From assembly GCA_018223105.1 (NCBI GenBank), contig JAAEYY010000007.1, positions 59,765-123,764 of the forward strand: DNA of 64,000 nucleotides. Direction: 5' to 3'. Below are positions 43,220 through 51,186 of this stretch, piece after piece. The notes under the pieces were generated by a model, which saw only the letters and a program-made list of their open reading frames with translations, was not told where the DNA came from and did not search any database. The position numbers and the translations under genes are program-made. The DNA is from a bacterium (lineage in GTDB: Bacteria > Bacteroidota > Bacteroidia > NS11-12g > UBA9320). The stretch's first letter is position 1, and every line of letters starts with the position of its first letter.

Positions 43220-46200
43220 TTGAACAGCAGGGAATTTATTGAACAGTTTGATGCAGATCCGATTCTTCGAGAATTGGAGCAAGAACTTGTGTCCGGAAAA
43301 ACGAGATTAGGCGTAAAGGGAGCGGTTGGTAGCTTCAAGCCGATTCTAGCCTATCAAATTCATAAAAGGCAGGAAAGAAGCCTGTTAATCTGTTGCTCAG
43401 ATGAAGATGAAGCAGCTTATTTTTACTCAGATCTAGCGGTTTTCGACGCGAAACAAAGAACCTACCTCTGGAAGGATTCTTATCGCCGTTCATTCGACCT
43501 CGAGCATTCCGATACAGCAAAAGTTCAGTCAAAAACTTCAGTCCTCGATAAAATATCAGACCTAAATGAGCCTATTGTGGTGGTAACTTATCCCGAGGCA
43601 ATGGCAGAGAAAATCATACAAGAAGATGAGTTTCTTAAAAGTAAGCTGGTGTTCAAGGTTGGGGAGGAATTAGATCTTGATTTTCTAATTGAGGTGCTCT
43701 ATGAATACGCTTTTGAGCGAGAGGATTTTGTATATGAAGGCGGGCAGTTTTCTATACGTGGTGGTATTGTAGACTTATTCTCATTTGCGGCAGAACTTCC
43801 ATATCGAATTGAACTTAATGGGAGAACCATAGAATCAATCCGGGAATTTGATCCGATTTCACAGCTTTCCACCCGGAAAATGAACCATATCTCGGTGGTG
43901 CCGGATGTACGAGAACAGTCTGTTGAGCAGACAAAAACTGATATCTTCTCCTATCTCGGCAGAAAACCATTGGTTGTAGGAACTAATCTTCCCTTGTTTT
44001 TAGACCGACTTGCAGATGGTTTGGCAAAATTGGAAGATCAGGCGGAGCCATTCTTTACTGCAACAGAGGTTACTGAACAGATCCAGTCGCAACAAGTTCT
44101 GGAATTAAGTCAGCAAACACATTTTAGGACTTCGGTACAATTTGATTTTCAGCAAAGCCCTCAACCTGTATTTAATAAAAACTTCAATCTACTGATCGAG
44201 GAATTTCAGAAACTCGATAAACAAGGCTACACAAGATTGGTGTTTTCAGAAAGCGTAAAACAGGTAGAACGATTAGAAAGCATATTTGAAGACCTAGGTT
44301 CGGGATTGCATGTTCAGCCGGTCTACCAAAACCTGAGTGAAGGCTTTATATACCACGCTCTAAAATTGGCTTGTTTTACAGAGCATCAGATTTTCAACCG
44401 TTTCTATTTGGCGAAGTCTGCCAAGATTAGAAAGAGTTCTGCTGCAATAAGTCTTAAAGAACTGAGAAATCTAAAGCCCGGTGATTTTGTGGTCCATATC
44501 GATCACGGTATTGGGCAGTTTGAAGGCCTGCAAAAAATGGAGATGGGGGGCAAGATGCAGGAGGCGGTTCGGATACGATATAAAAATGGTGATTTACTGT
44601 ATGTGAACATAGGGGCACTTTATAAATTATCAAAGTTTAAAGGTCAGGAGGGGCAGGATCCCAAACTCAATAAATTAGGCAGTGATGCATGGCAAAAACT
44701 AAAGTCCAAAACCAAATCTAAGGTAAAGGACGTAGCACGTGATCTTATTAAACTCTACGCACAGCGCAAGGCTCAGAAAGGATTTGCATTTACACCGGAT
44801 ACTTATTTGCAAACCGAACTAGAAGCCAGCTTTTTGTACGAAGACACACCGGATCAGGCAAAAGCTACAGAAGAAATTAAAAAAGACATGGAGGGTGAAA
44901 ACCCCATGGATCGACTGATCTGCGGTGATGTTGGCTTTGGTAAAACAGAGGTTGCAGTGAGAGCCGCATTCAAAGCTGTAACCGACAGTAAACAAGTGGC
45001 CGTGTTAGTTCCGACTACTATTCTAGCGCAGCAGCATTACCATACCTTTAAAGATCGTTTAGAAGATTTTCCATGCACGGTGGATTACATCAACCGATTC
45101 AGAACAAGTAAACAGCAAAAATCGACCCTAGACAAGCTGGCTGAAGGTAAAGTTGATATTATTATCGGCACTCATAAATTGCTCAATAAAAAGATCAAGT
45201 TTAAGGATCTCGGACTTCTCATTATTGACGAAGAACAGAAATTTGGGGTGAGTGCTAAGGAGCGATTGAAAGAACTTCGACTGAATGTAGATACCCTCAC
45301 ATTAACTGCAACTCCAATACCGCGTACCTTGCATTTTAGTCTCATGGGAGCCCGGGATTTATCTATCATTCAAACCCCGCCACCGAATAGACGTCCGGTA
45401 GAAACCAGGGTTCAGGTTTGGAATGATGAGATCATTAAAGATGCCGTTACGGCCGAGCTCGAGAGGGGTGGGCAGGTATTCGTGGTGCACAATCGTGTAA
45501 AAGACATTCAGGAAATAGCACTGCGAATAAGCGAGCAAGTTCCTCATGCAAGAGTGGCTGTAGGGCATGGTCAAATGAAAGGGGATGAACTGGAACAAGT
45601 GATGGTTCAGTTTATCGAAGGAGAATTTGATGTTTTGGTGGCTACTACGATAATCGAGTCGGGCTTGGATATTCCGAACGCCAATACTATCATCATAAAC
45701 AATGCGCATATGTTTGGTCTAAGCGACCTACATCAAATGCGAGGTAGAGTAGGACGAAGCAATGTTAAGGCTTGTTGTTATCTCTTAGCTCCGCCATTAT
45801 ATACCTTGCCGGAGGATGGAAGACGCCGTCTCCAAGCCATTGAAGAATATGCAGATTTAGGCAGTGGTTTTAATGTGGCAATGCGAGATTTGGATATCAG
45901 AGGAGCAGGTAATTTGCTGGGTGCTGAGCAGAGCGGCTTTATTTCTGAAATCGGATTTCAGATGTACCACAAGATTTTGGATGAGGCCATCAATGAACTC
46001 AAAGATTCTGAATTTAAGGGATTATTTGATGGAGAGGAACATGAACAAGTCGCTAAAATTGAATCTGTAGTAGAACCTGATTTTGAAGCCTTAATTCCGG
46101 ATTGGTATGTTCAGAATATCGCGGAGCGAATAAACCTATACACTAAACTTTCTAATTTGGACCTCAATAATCTTGAAGAATTCAAAGAAGAACTGATAGA

Positions 46201-46525
46201 TCGATTTGGACCCATTCCTGCAGAAGTAAGGCAATTATTTTTCACGGTAGAATTAAAGGAGTTTGGAGAAAGGGTCTTTGCAGAGAAGATCAAAACTCGT
46301 GGAAATGATTTGATTCTGTATTTCAGTAATGATTTGGGGGATGAATTTTATCAATCTGCCCATTTTGGAAAAATCCTTCAAAAGGTAAAGGACCTACCCC
46401 GTCATTTTGAGTTCAAACAGAGCAAGAGGTCTCTAATCCTTGTCATTAAAGGGTACAAAAGCTTATACGATGCTTTGGAAGCCTTCCCGAAACCCGACAG
46501 TGTTTCCCAAAACGAGAGAGTGTAG
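43220..46525 (+). CDS. mfd: Transcription-repair coupling factor Mfd
   Basis: A 1101-residue DNA translocase that displaces stalled RNA polymerase and recruits UvrA. Domains in order: UvrB-like N-terminus (about 1-330), RNA-polymerase-interacting CarD-like domain from about 414 (KPGDFVVHIDHGIGQFEGL), helicase lobe with Walker A GDVGFGKTEVAV (about 569-580) and DEEQKFGV (about 667), second lobe with the translocation motif (HQMRGRVGRSNVKACCYLL), and the C-terminal D7 domain from about 953. Length is normal. No ATG is near the 5' end; TTG at 43220 fits the family start. It is divergent from the T9SS gene at 43091. Confidence 0.96.
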   Translation: MNSREFIEQFDADPILRELEQELVSGKTRLGVKGAVGSFKPILAYQIHKRQERSLLICCSDEDEAAYFYSDLAVFDAKQRTYLWKDSYRRSFDLEHSDTAKVQSKTSVLDKISDLNEPIVVVTYPEAMAEKIIQEDEFLKSKLVFKVGEELDLDFLIEVLYEYAFEREDFVYEGGQFSIRGGIVDLFSFAAELPYRIELNGRTIESIREFDPISQLSTRKMNHISVVPDVREQSVEQTKTDIFSYLGRKPLVVGTNLPLFLDRLADGLAKLEDQAEPFFTATEVTEQIQSQQVLELSQQTHFRTSVQFDFQQSPQPVFNKNFNLLIEEFQKLDKQGYTRLVFSESVKQVERLESIFEDLGSGLHVQPVYQNLSEGFIYHALKLACFTEHQIFNRFYLAKSAKIRKSSAAISLKELRNLKPGDFVVHIDHGIGQFEGLQKMEMGGKMQEAVRIRYKNGDLLYVNIGALYKLSKFKGQEGQDPKLNKLGSDAWQKLKSKTKSKVKDVARDLIKLYAQRKAQKGFAFTPDTYLQTELEASFLYEDTPDQAKATEEIKKDMEGENPMDRLICGDVGFGKTEVAVRAAFKAVTDSKQVAVLVPTTILAQQHYHTFKDRLEDFPCTVDYINRFRTSKQQKSTLDKLAEGKVDIIIGTHKLLNKKIKFKDLGLLIIDEEQKFGVSAKERLKELRLNVDTLTLTATPIPRTLHFSLMGARDLSIIQTPPPNRRPVETRVQVWNDEIIKDAVTAELERGGQVFVVHNRVKDIQEIALRISEQVPHARVAVGHGQMKGDELEQVMVQFIEGEFDVLVATTIIESGLDIPNANTIIINNAHMFGLSDLHQMRGRVGRSNVKACCYLLAPPLYTLPEDGRRRLQAIEEYADLGSGFNVAMRDLDIRGAGNLLGAEQSGFISEIGFQMYHKILDEAINELKDSEFKGLFDGEEHEQVAKIESVVEPDFEALIPDWYVQNIAERINLYTKLSNLDLNNLEEFKEELIDRFGPIPAEVRQLFFTVELKEFGERVFAEKIKTRGNDLILYFSNDLGDEFYQSAHFGKILQKVKDLPRHFEFKQSKRSLILVIKGYKSLYDALEAFPKPDSVSQNERV

Positions 46526-46643
46526 TCTATAAACAAGAGTTTTTACACAAAAAATTTGGAATTGTGGAAAACGTTAATTTATTTCGTATTCGAATTATTA
46601 AACTACTACTACGTTTTATTAACCATTAGACTTAACTACTACA

Positions 46644-46790
46644 ATGAAAACTCTGAAAAAACTTTTGTGGATTCAGCTTTTTCTACTAACTGTTTTATTT
46701 ACGGCCAGTCTGCTTGTATTGATCTCTCCTGAGGGCAATGCAAATGTTGGCATCTCACAAGAAGATAGAAGAGCAGCTTCAGGTCACTAG
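46644..46790 (+). CDS. Small single-pass membrane protein (48 aa)
   Basis: A 48-residue frame, ATG 46644 to TAG 46788-46790: MKTLKKLLWIQLFLLTVLFT then a hydrophobic stretch to about residue 28 and a short polar tail. This is a positively charged N-terminus with one membrane segment or an uncleaved signal peptide. TTTG (46555-46558) with a 20-bp spacer to TTATTTCG (46579-46586) looks like its promoter. The last codons lie inside the hairpin shared with kynU. I do not know a family; it is too short to be certain. Confidence 0.4.
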   Translation: MKTLKKLLWIQLFLLTVLFTASLLVLISPEGNANVGISQEDRRAASGH

Positions 46791-46800
46791 CTGAAGCTGC
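46773..46800. terminator. Perfect 10-bp hairpin at convergent gene ends
   Basis: GCAGCTTCAG (46773-46782) pairs perfectly with CTGAAGCTGC (46791-46800) around the 8-nt loop GTCACTAG. The loop holds the overlapping stop codons of the 48-residue gene and kynU. On the kynU strand the stem is followed by a pyrimidine-rich TCTTCTATCTTCTT run, so an intrinsic or bidirectional terminator is plausible. Confidence 0.5.
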
Positions 46801-48061
46801 TCAAAAGTGAGCCAAAGTCGTAAATGTCCCTGAAAGAGTTATAGAAAGGTACAGGTGCAAGCCTGATTACATTAGGTTCGCGCCAATCTGCGATGACGTC
46901 ATTATCTGTGAGGTAATCAAATAACCGCTTGCCATTTTCATTGGTGAGCATACTCAATTGACAACCTCTGGAGTCCGGTGTGATGATCTCAAATTCCAAT
47001 GCCGGATTCTCATCTTGCGCTTTTTTAACAATGTACTCAAGGTAGGCATTCAATCTCTTCCCTTTTTCAACCAATGCTTCCATTCCAACTTCATCAAAAA
47101 GTTCTAAAGATGCTTTATGAACGGCCATGGTCATTACAGGTGCATTGCTCAATTGCCAGCCCGCTGCTCCCGGCTCAGGAATGAAACCTCTGCGCATCAT
47201 AAATCGATCGTCTTCTTTATGGCCCCACCATCCGGCAAATCTCGGAGTATCCGGATTGTTACCGTGCTTCTCATGTACAAAAATTCCTGAAACTCCCCCT
47301 GGGCCCGAATTCATATATTTATATGTACACCAAGCAGCAAAATCTACATCCCAGTCGTGGAGTTTTAGAAGTAAATTTCCCGCGGCATGCGCTAAATCAA
47401 ACCCTGCCAAAGCTCCTGCATCATGTGCTGCTTTTGTAATAGCCGGCATATCAAAGGCTTGTCCGGTATAGTATTGTACACCACTAAAGAATACCAGTGC
47501 TAATTCGTCTTTATTCTCATTGATAATGTTGAGAATATCTTCATCTCTTAAATGATGCTCACCTTCTTTAGGTTTAACTTCAATCACAGCTTCATCATAA
47601 GTAAAACCATGATGCTTCACTTGAGATTCGATTACATACATGTCGGAAGGGAAAGCGCCCGCTTCCATAATGATCTTATATCGCTGTTTCGTCGGTCGAT
47701 AAAAGCTTACTAGAAGTAAGTGAAGATTAACAGTAAGGTTGTTCATCACCACAACTTCTTGCTCTTTCGCACCAACAACATTTGCTTCTGACTTGAAAAA
47801 ATGATGGTAATAAAACCATGGATTTTTGCCGTGGAAATGGCCCTCAACACCGAGATTTTTCCAATCTTTCAACTCTTGTTCAATGTGGTTTATCACAGAT
47901 TTGGGTTGAAGCCCCAATGAGTTACCGGTAAAATAGAGTTGTTCTTTTCTGTTTTTCCCTTCGGGAATGAAGAACTTTGAACGGTATTCCGCTAATTTAT
48001 CTTCTCGGTCCATTTGCATTGCAAATTCAAGACTCGATTCAAATTGTTCGCTGGCCATCAT
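46787..48061 (-). CDS. kynU: Kynureninase
   Basis: A PLP-dependent hydrolase of tryptophan breakdown that converts kynurenine to anthranilate (and 3-hydroxykynurenine to 3-hydroxyanthranilate). Typical blocks are YFTGNSLGLQPKSV, MNNLTVNLHLLLVSFYRPT, GFDLAHAAGNLLLKLHDWDVDFAAWCTYKYMNSGPGG with the PLP lysine at about residue 247 (YKY), and FAGWWGHKEDDRF. The length is about 424, normal for the family. The start could be ATG 48061, the next ATG at 48058, or GTG 48067; I use 48061. No other kyn genes are adjacent. Confidence 0.94.
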   Translation of the reverse strand: MMASEQFESSLEFAMQMDREDKLAEYRSKFFIPEGKNRKEQLYFTGNSLGLQPKSVINHIEQELKDWKNLGVEGHFHGKNPWFYYHHFFKSEANVVGAKEQEVVVMNNLTVNLHLLLVSFYRPTKQRYKIIMEAGAFPSDMYVIESQVKHHGFTYDEAVIEVKPKEGEHHLRDEDILNIINENKDELALVFFSGVQYYTGQAFDMPAITKAAHDAGALAGFDLAHAAGNLLLKLHDWDVDFAAWCTYKYMNSGPGGVSGIFVHEKHGNNPDTPRFAGWWGHKEDDRFMMRRGFIPEPGAAGWQLSNAPVMTMAVHKASLELFDEVGMEALVEKGKRLNAYLEYIVKKAQDENPALEFEIITPDSRGCQLSMLTNENGKRLFDYLTDNDVIADWREPNVIRLAPVPFYNSFRDIYDFGSLLSSFS

Positions 48062-48089
48062 GATCACTGCAAACTAAAACCAAAAAGAT

Positions 48090-48740
48090 TTAATCCATTT
48101 CGAAGATGCGCAGGTATTTTCCACTGCGATAAGCGAGTCCATCTAGACTTATGTATTGGTACGATGTATTGAAAACAGTTTCATTGCAATCATTGATCAC
48201 GCCGTAAAGTCCATTTTGAACCACGATAATGTGCTCGAGATCGTTATAGAGTGGAGGGAGATCGTAAATCGCAGGAATTTTTACATCCCCAAATTCATTG
48301 TATGCTCCCCATAAGTCATGCATACTTTGAACGATAATCAATCCCATATTGGGTCTAAAAATTCTCCTAAATCGAAAGGGAACAACCACTTGCATTTTAG
48401 CATTTATCAATCCAATGTAGTTGCTGTCACCGGCAATGGCATAACCGTCTTTAAAGTCTCCGGCCACTACAAATAAGTATGGGCAAAGCTCTCTGGCATT
48501 AGTGTCGATGTAAGCATAATGCTCGCCTTTACTTACAAATGCAATCCCCTCAGAAAAGGTGCTAACTTCAGAATAGACATAATCCGTAATCAGGCTGTCG
48601 TTCTTACTAATTGCGTACTTACCATTATTCGGGTGGGCATGAATTTGCATATTTTGAGCATAGGTATTGATACTCAAAATGCATAGCATAAGAACCGTAA
48701 TTACATTTTTTGAATTGTGAGATCGTCGCCTATAAACCAT
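48090..48740 (-). CDS. Secreted WG-repeat protein
   Basis: A 216-residue protein with a signal peptide region ending ILSINTYAQ and WG-like repeats: KYAISKNDSLITDYVYSEVSTFSEGIAFVSKGEHYAYID, then GLINAKMQVVVPFRFRRIF, LWGAYNEFGDVKIPAIYD, and GLYGVINDCNETVFNTSYQYI. WG-repeat (WG beta) proteins are widespread and mostly uncharacterised. It overlaps the end of the upstream gene by 40 bases, so the two are translationally coupled or the start is lower. ATG 48740 is kept because it gives a proper basic signal-peptide N-terminus. Confidence 0.65.
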   Translation of the reverse strand: MVYRRRSHNSKNVITVLMLCILSINTYAQNMQIHAHPNNGKYAISKNDSLITDYVYSEVSTFSEGIAFVSKGEHYAYIDTNARELCPYLFVVAGDFKDGYAIAGDSNYIGLINAKMQVVVPFRFRRIFRPNMGLIIVQSMHDLWGAYNEFGDVKIPAIYDLPPLYNDLEHIIVVQNGLYGVINDCNETVFNTSYQYISLDGLAYRSGKYLRIFEMD

Positions 48741-49237
48741 TTCCCATTGAGCTTAATCGCGGTAAACCGCACTTCGTATTCTCTTTTGTTTCGTTTGCAA
48801 TGGATAGTCACAAAGCAAAATTCATTCCCTTTATCATCCGCTGCATATTTTAATTCATGCCTATCGAGTTCAAGCTTTTTTAGGTTAATGTTTTCTTTCT
48901 CAGCCCGCTTAATCATTTTCTTATACTGCATTTCAAGCTTTCGCTGAATGATTTGTTGTCGGTATACAGTATTAGCGGCGTTAGACTCAATGTTCATGGT
49001 ATCGTACATCGAATCTAAAAAGCCTACCTCCGGAACAAATTTTTTAATGTCTTTTATATCCTGATTTTTGAGCTGGGCAAAGAAGGAATCACAGAGCTCC
49101 GGTAGAGTGTCGAATAAGTGCTGCGGATGTACGGTGTCTCTATGGTCTTTAAGTACATAGACCTGGGCATTTACCCTTAAATTAGAACAGCATAACAGGA
49201 ATAAAACCGGAATGATAATCGCATTTCGCCTCCTCAT
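48701..49237 (-). CDS. Hypothetical secreted protein
   Basis: A protein of 178 residues from ATG 49237 (signal peptide MRRRNAIIIPVLFLLCCSNLRVNA), with a helical, Lys/Glu-rich middle (about 70-125) and a closing beta-sheet region YEVRFTAIKLNGKWFIGDDLTI that resembles the small ligand-binding fold of NTF2/DUF4878-type proteins. An alternative ATG at 49267 would add ten residues, but a TAAATTCG promoter-like box ends right at it, so transcription probably begins inside that codon region. Cotranscribed with the WG-repeat gene. Function unknown. Confidence 0.55.
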   Translation of the reverse strand: MRRRNAIIIPVLFLLCCSNLRVNAQVYVLKDHRDTVHPQHLFDTLPELCDSFFAQLKNQDIKDIKKFVPEVGFLDSMYDTMNIESNAANTVYRQQIIQRKLEMQYKKMIKRAEKENINLKKLELDRHELKYAADDKGNEFCFVTIHCKRNKREYEVRFTAIKLNGKWFIGDDLTIQKM

Positions 49238-49320
49238 TATTTTACTTTTTCTTAAACTCCGGTGCATCGAATTTAATCACTTAACGGTCAGATAGATGTA
49301 CTGTTTAGTATTTACTCCGG

Positions 49321-49353
49321 TGCGGGTGCCAATTTTGCGTTGGGACACCCGCA
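49321..49353. promoter_or_regulatory. Stem-loop in the divergent intergenic region
   Basis: TGCGGGTG (49321-49328) pairs perfectly with CACCCGCA (49346-49353); an inner CCAA/TTGG pair extends it with a 2-nt bulge and a 7-nt loop. It lies between two divergent genes, so a terminator role is unlikely unless upstream antisense reading occurs. Function unknown. Confidence 0.4.
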
Positions 49354-49392
49354 TCCTTTGTAATTTAGATCTTTGTAAATATACTACGATTA

Positions 49393-49412
49393 TGCAATTT
49401 TATAAAATTGCA
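49393..49412. promoter_or_regulatory. Perfect 20-bp palindrome, candidate metal-repressor operator
   Basis: TGCAATTTTA (49393-49402) is followed directly by its exact reverse complement TAAAATTGCA. It lies 80 bp upstream of the metal-binding protein start and 17 bp downstream of a GATCTTTG -7-like box (49368-49375). The position suits a DtxR/MntR- or Fur-type operator; AT-rich palindromes of this size are typical for such regulators. The regulator itself is inferred. Confidence 0.55.
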
Positions 49413-49492
49413 CTAAATCACATCGATAAAATATGACCTGCAATCTATATTTATTGTTGTCGATGTATCTTGCACAAATCTTGCGCAGCACT

Positions 49493-50407
49493 ATGGCTAA
49501 GTATATCAATCTTTTGGCATGTATTTGCATTCTATCTTTTGCGAGTTCATGCGCCCCTGAAAGTAAAGACGATGGAAAGGTTCATGTGGTTGCCACAACC
49601 AGTATAATTGCTGATTGTATTTCTGAAATATTAGGAGATCAGGCTGAAGTTCAGAGTATTATGGGCCCCGGTGTTGATCCTCACCTATACAAGGCTTCTC
49701 AAGGTGACCTCGAAATGTTGAGCAATGCAGATGTTATCATTTATAATGGCCTCCATCTCGAAGGCAAAATGGCCGAAGTATTCGAAAAATTAAAGAAAAC
49801 AAAAATTACCCTTGCGGTTGGAGATTATGCTCCAAAATCGGCATTAAAGAGTGCAGGGGCAGCTTCAGGTCGCGTTGATCCCCACATCTGGTTCAGTCCG
49901 GATTTATGGATGGCCTCAATAAATGGTGTTGTAGACTCTCTTAACAAGTTGGATTATTTCAGTGATCTTGAGCTTAGTTTTGAAGCTTACCAATCTTCAG
50001 TAATGGAGATGAAGGCAACACTTATTGGAGAGTTAGATGCAGAAATCCCGGTAAAGGATAGAGTATTAATAACATCCCATGATGCCTTTTCCTATTTTGG
50101 CGATGCATTTGGTTTTGAAGTTCGTGGATTGCAAGGTATTTCTACTGCAGCCGAATTTGGTGTGAAGGATGTTTCTGTTTTAATCAGTTTCATACAGAAT
50201 AGAAATGTACGGGCCATCTTTGTCGAAACCAGTGTTTCAGATAAAAATTTGATGGCTGTTGTTGACGGAGCTTCAGCAAGGGGATATGATGTTAAAATAG
50301 GGGGTACCCTATACAGCGATGCACTTGGAGGAACAGATTCAGGCGCGGATACTTATATTGGAATGGTGCAATCAAATGTGAGAACCATAATAAAAGGACT
50401 TCAATGA
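49493..50407 (+). CDS. Metal ABC transporter substrate-binding lipoprotein (Mn/Zn/Fe type)
   Basis: A 304-residue cluster A-I metal-binding protein from ATG 49493 (signal peptide MAKYINLLACICILSFASSC, lipobox Cys20). Expected ligands are His64 (VDPHLYK), His131 (VDPHIWFSPD), Glu in FVETSVS and Asp in LYSDALGG. This His/His/Glu/Asp set and the lack of a His-rich loop fit the Mn or Fe branch better than ZnuA. It captures metal and delivers it to the permeases. It is the first gene of a five- or six-gene operon; its stop overlaps the ATPase start (ATGA). An upstream in-frame ATG at 49433 is rejected because it precedes the signal peptide. Confidence 0.92.
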   Translation: MAKYINLLACICILSFASSCAPESKDDGKVHVVATTSIIADCISEILGDQAEVQSIMGPGVDPHLYKASQGDLEMLSNADVIIYNGLHLEGKMAEVFEKLKKTKITLAVGDYAPKSALKSAGAASGRVDPHIWFSPDLWMASINGVVDSLNKLDYFSDLELSFEAYQSSVMEMKATLIGELDAEIPVKDRVLITSHDAFSYFGDAFGFEVRGLQGISTAAEFGVKDVSVLISFIQNRNVRAIFVETSVSDKNLMAVVDGASARGYDVKIGGTLYSDALGGTDSGADTYIGMVQSNVRTIIKGLQ

Positions 50408-51186
50408 GCAAAGAACCGACACTGATAGAAGCACATAACCTTACGGTGGTTTACGGAAGAAAACCTGCATTATGGAATGTAGATTTCGAAATTCCGGGTA
50501 AACAGGTTATAGGTATTATGGGCCCCAATGGATCAGGGAAAAGTACTTTATTGAAATCCATCATGGGTGTAGTAGAGCCTACTTCCGGTTTTACAAAAGT
50601 ATATGATCAGGACATTGACGATGTGAGAGATAGAATTAGCTATGTTCCACAGCGTCAGGATATTGATTGGGATTTCCCGGCAAGTGTTTGGGATGTGGTA
50701 TCCATGGGGAGATTTGCCCAAAGAGGATTATTTAAAAGACTCAATAAAGAAGATCAAGATATTATCGCCCAGAGCTTAGATAAAGTTGGGATGTTAAGCT
50801 TCAGTAAACGGCAGATCTCTCAGTTATCCGGGGGACAACAGCAAAGAGTTTTTTTGGCTAGGGCCCTTGCACAACAAGGGGAATTGTTTCTGATGGATGA
50901 GCCTTTTGCAGGGGTAGATATTTCCACCGAAGAGATGATCATCGACCTTCTCAAAGAAATGAAAGAAGAAGGGAAAACCCTAGTAATTGTGCATCATGAC
51001 CTTCATACAGCGCAATCTTATTTCGATTGGCTTGTTTTACTCAATACAAGGCTTGTTGCAAGTGGCCCGGTTTCAGAAGTATTTAACGATAAAACGCTTT
51101 CTGATACCTATGGTGGTAAACTTACTACTATGAGTAAAATCACGCAGGTGCTCGAGAATAAAGAATTTCCTATCCGACATAAATAA
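50404..51186 (+). CDS. Metal ABC transporter ATP-binding protein
   Basis: A 260-residue ABC ATPase with Walker A GPNGSGKST (residues 40-48), signature LSGGQQQRVFLARAL (about 141), Walker B LFLMDEPFAGVD (about 161) and the switch His in VIVHHDLH. The region YVPQRQDIDWDFPASVWDVVSMGR is a known mark of Mn/Zn/Fe ATPases of this class. It powers uptake with the two permeases. Start and stop are each tightly coupled to its neighbours. Confidence 0.95.
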   Translation: MSKEPTLIEAHNLTVVYGRKPALWNVDFEIPGKQVIGIMGPNGSGKSTLLKSIMGVVEPTSGFTKVYDQDIDDVRDRISYVPQRQDIDWDFPASVWDVVSMGRFAQRGLFKRLNKEDQDIIAQSLDKVGMLSFSKRQISQLSGGQQQRVFLARALAQQGELFLMDEPFAGVDISTEEMIIDLLKEMKEEGKTLVIVHHDLHTAQSYFDWLVLLNTRLVASGPVSEVFNDKTLSDTYGGKLTTMSKITQVLENKEFPIRHK

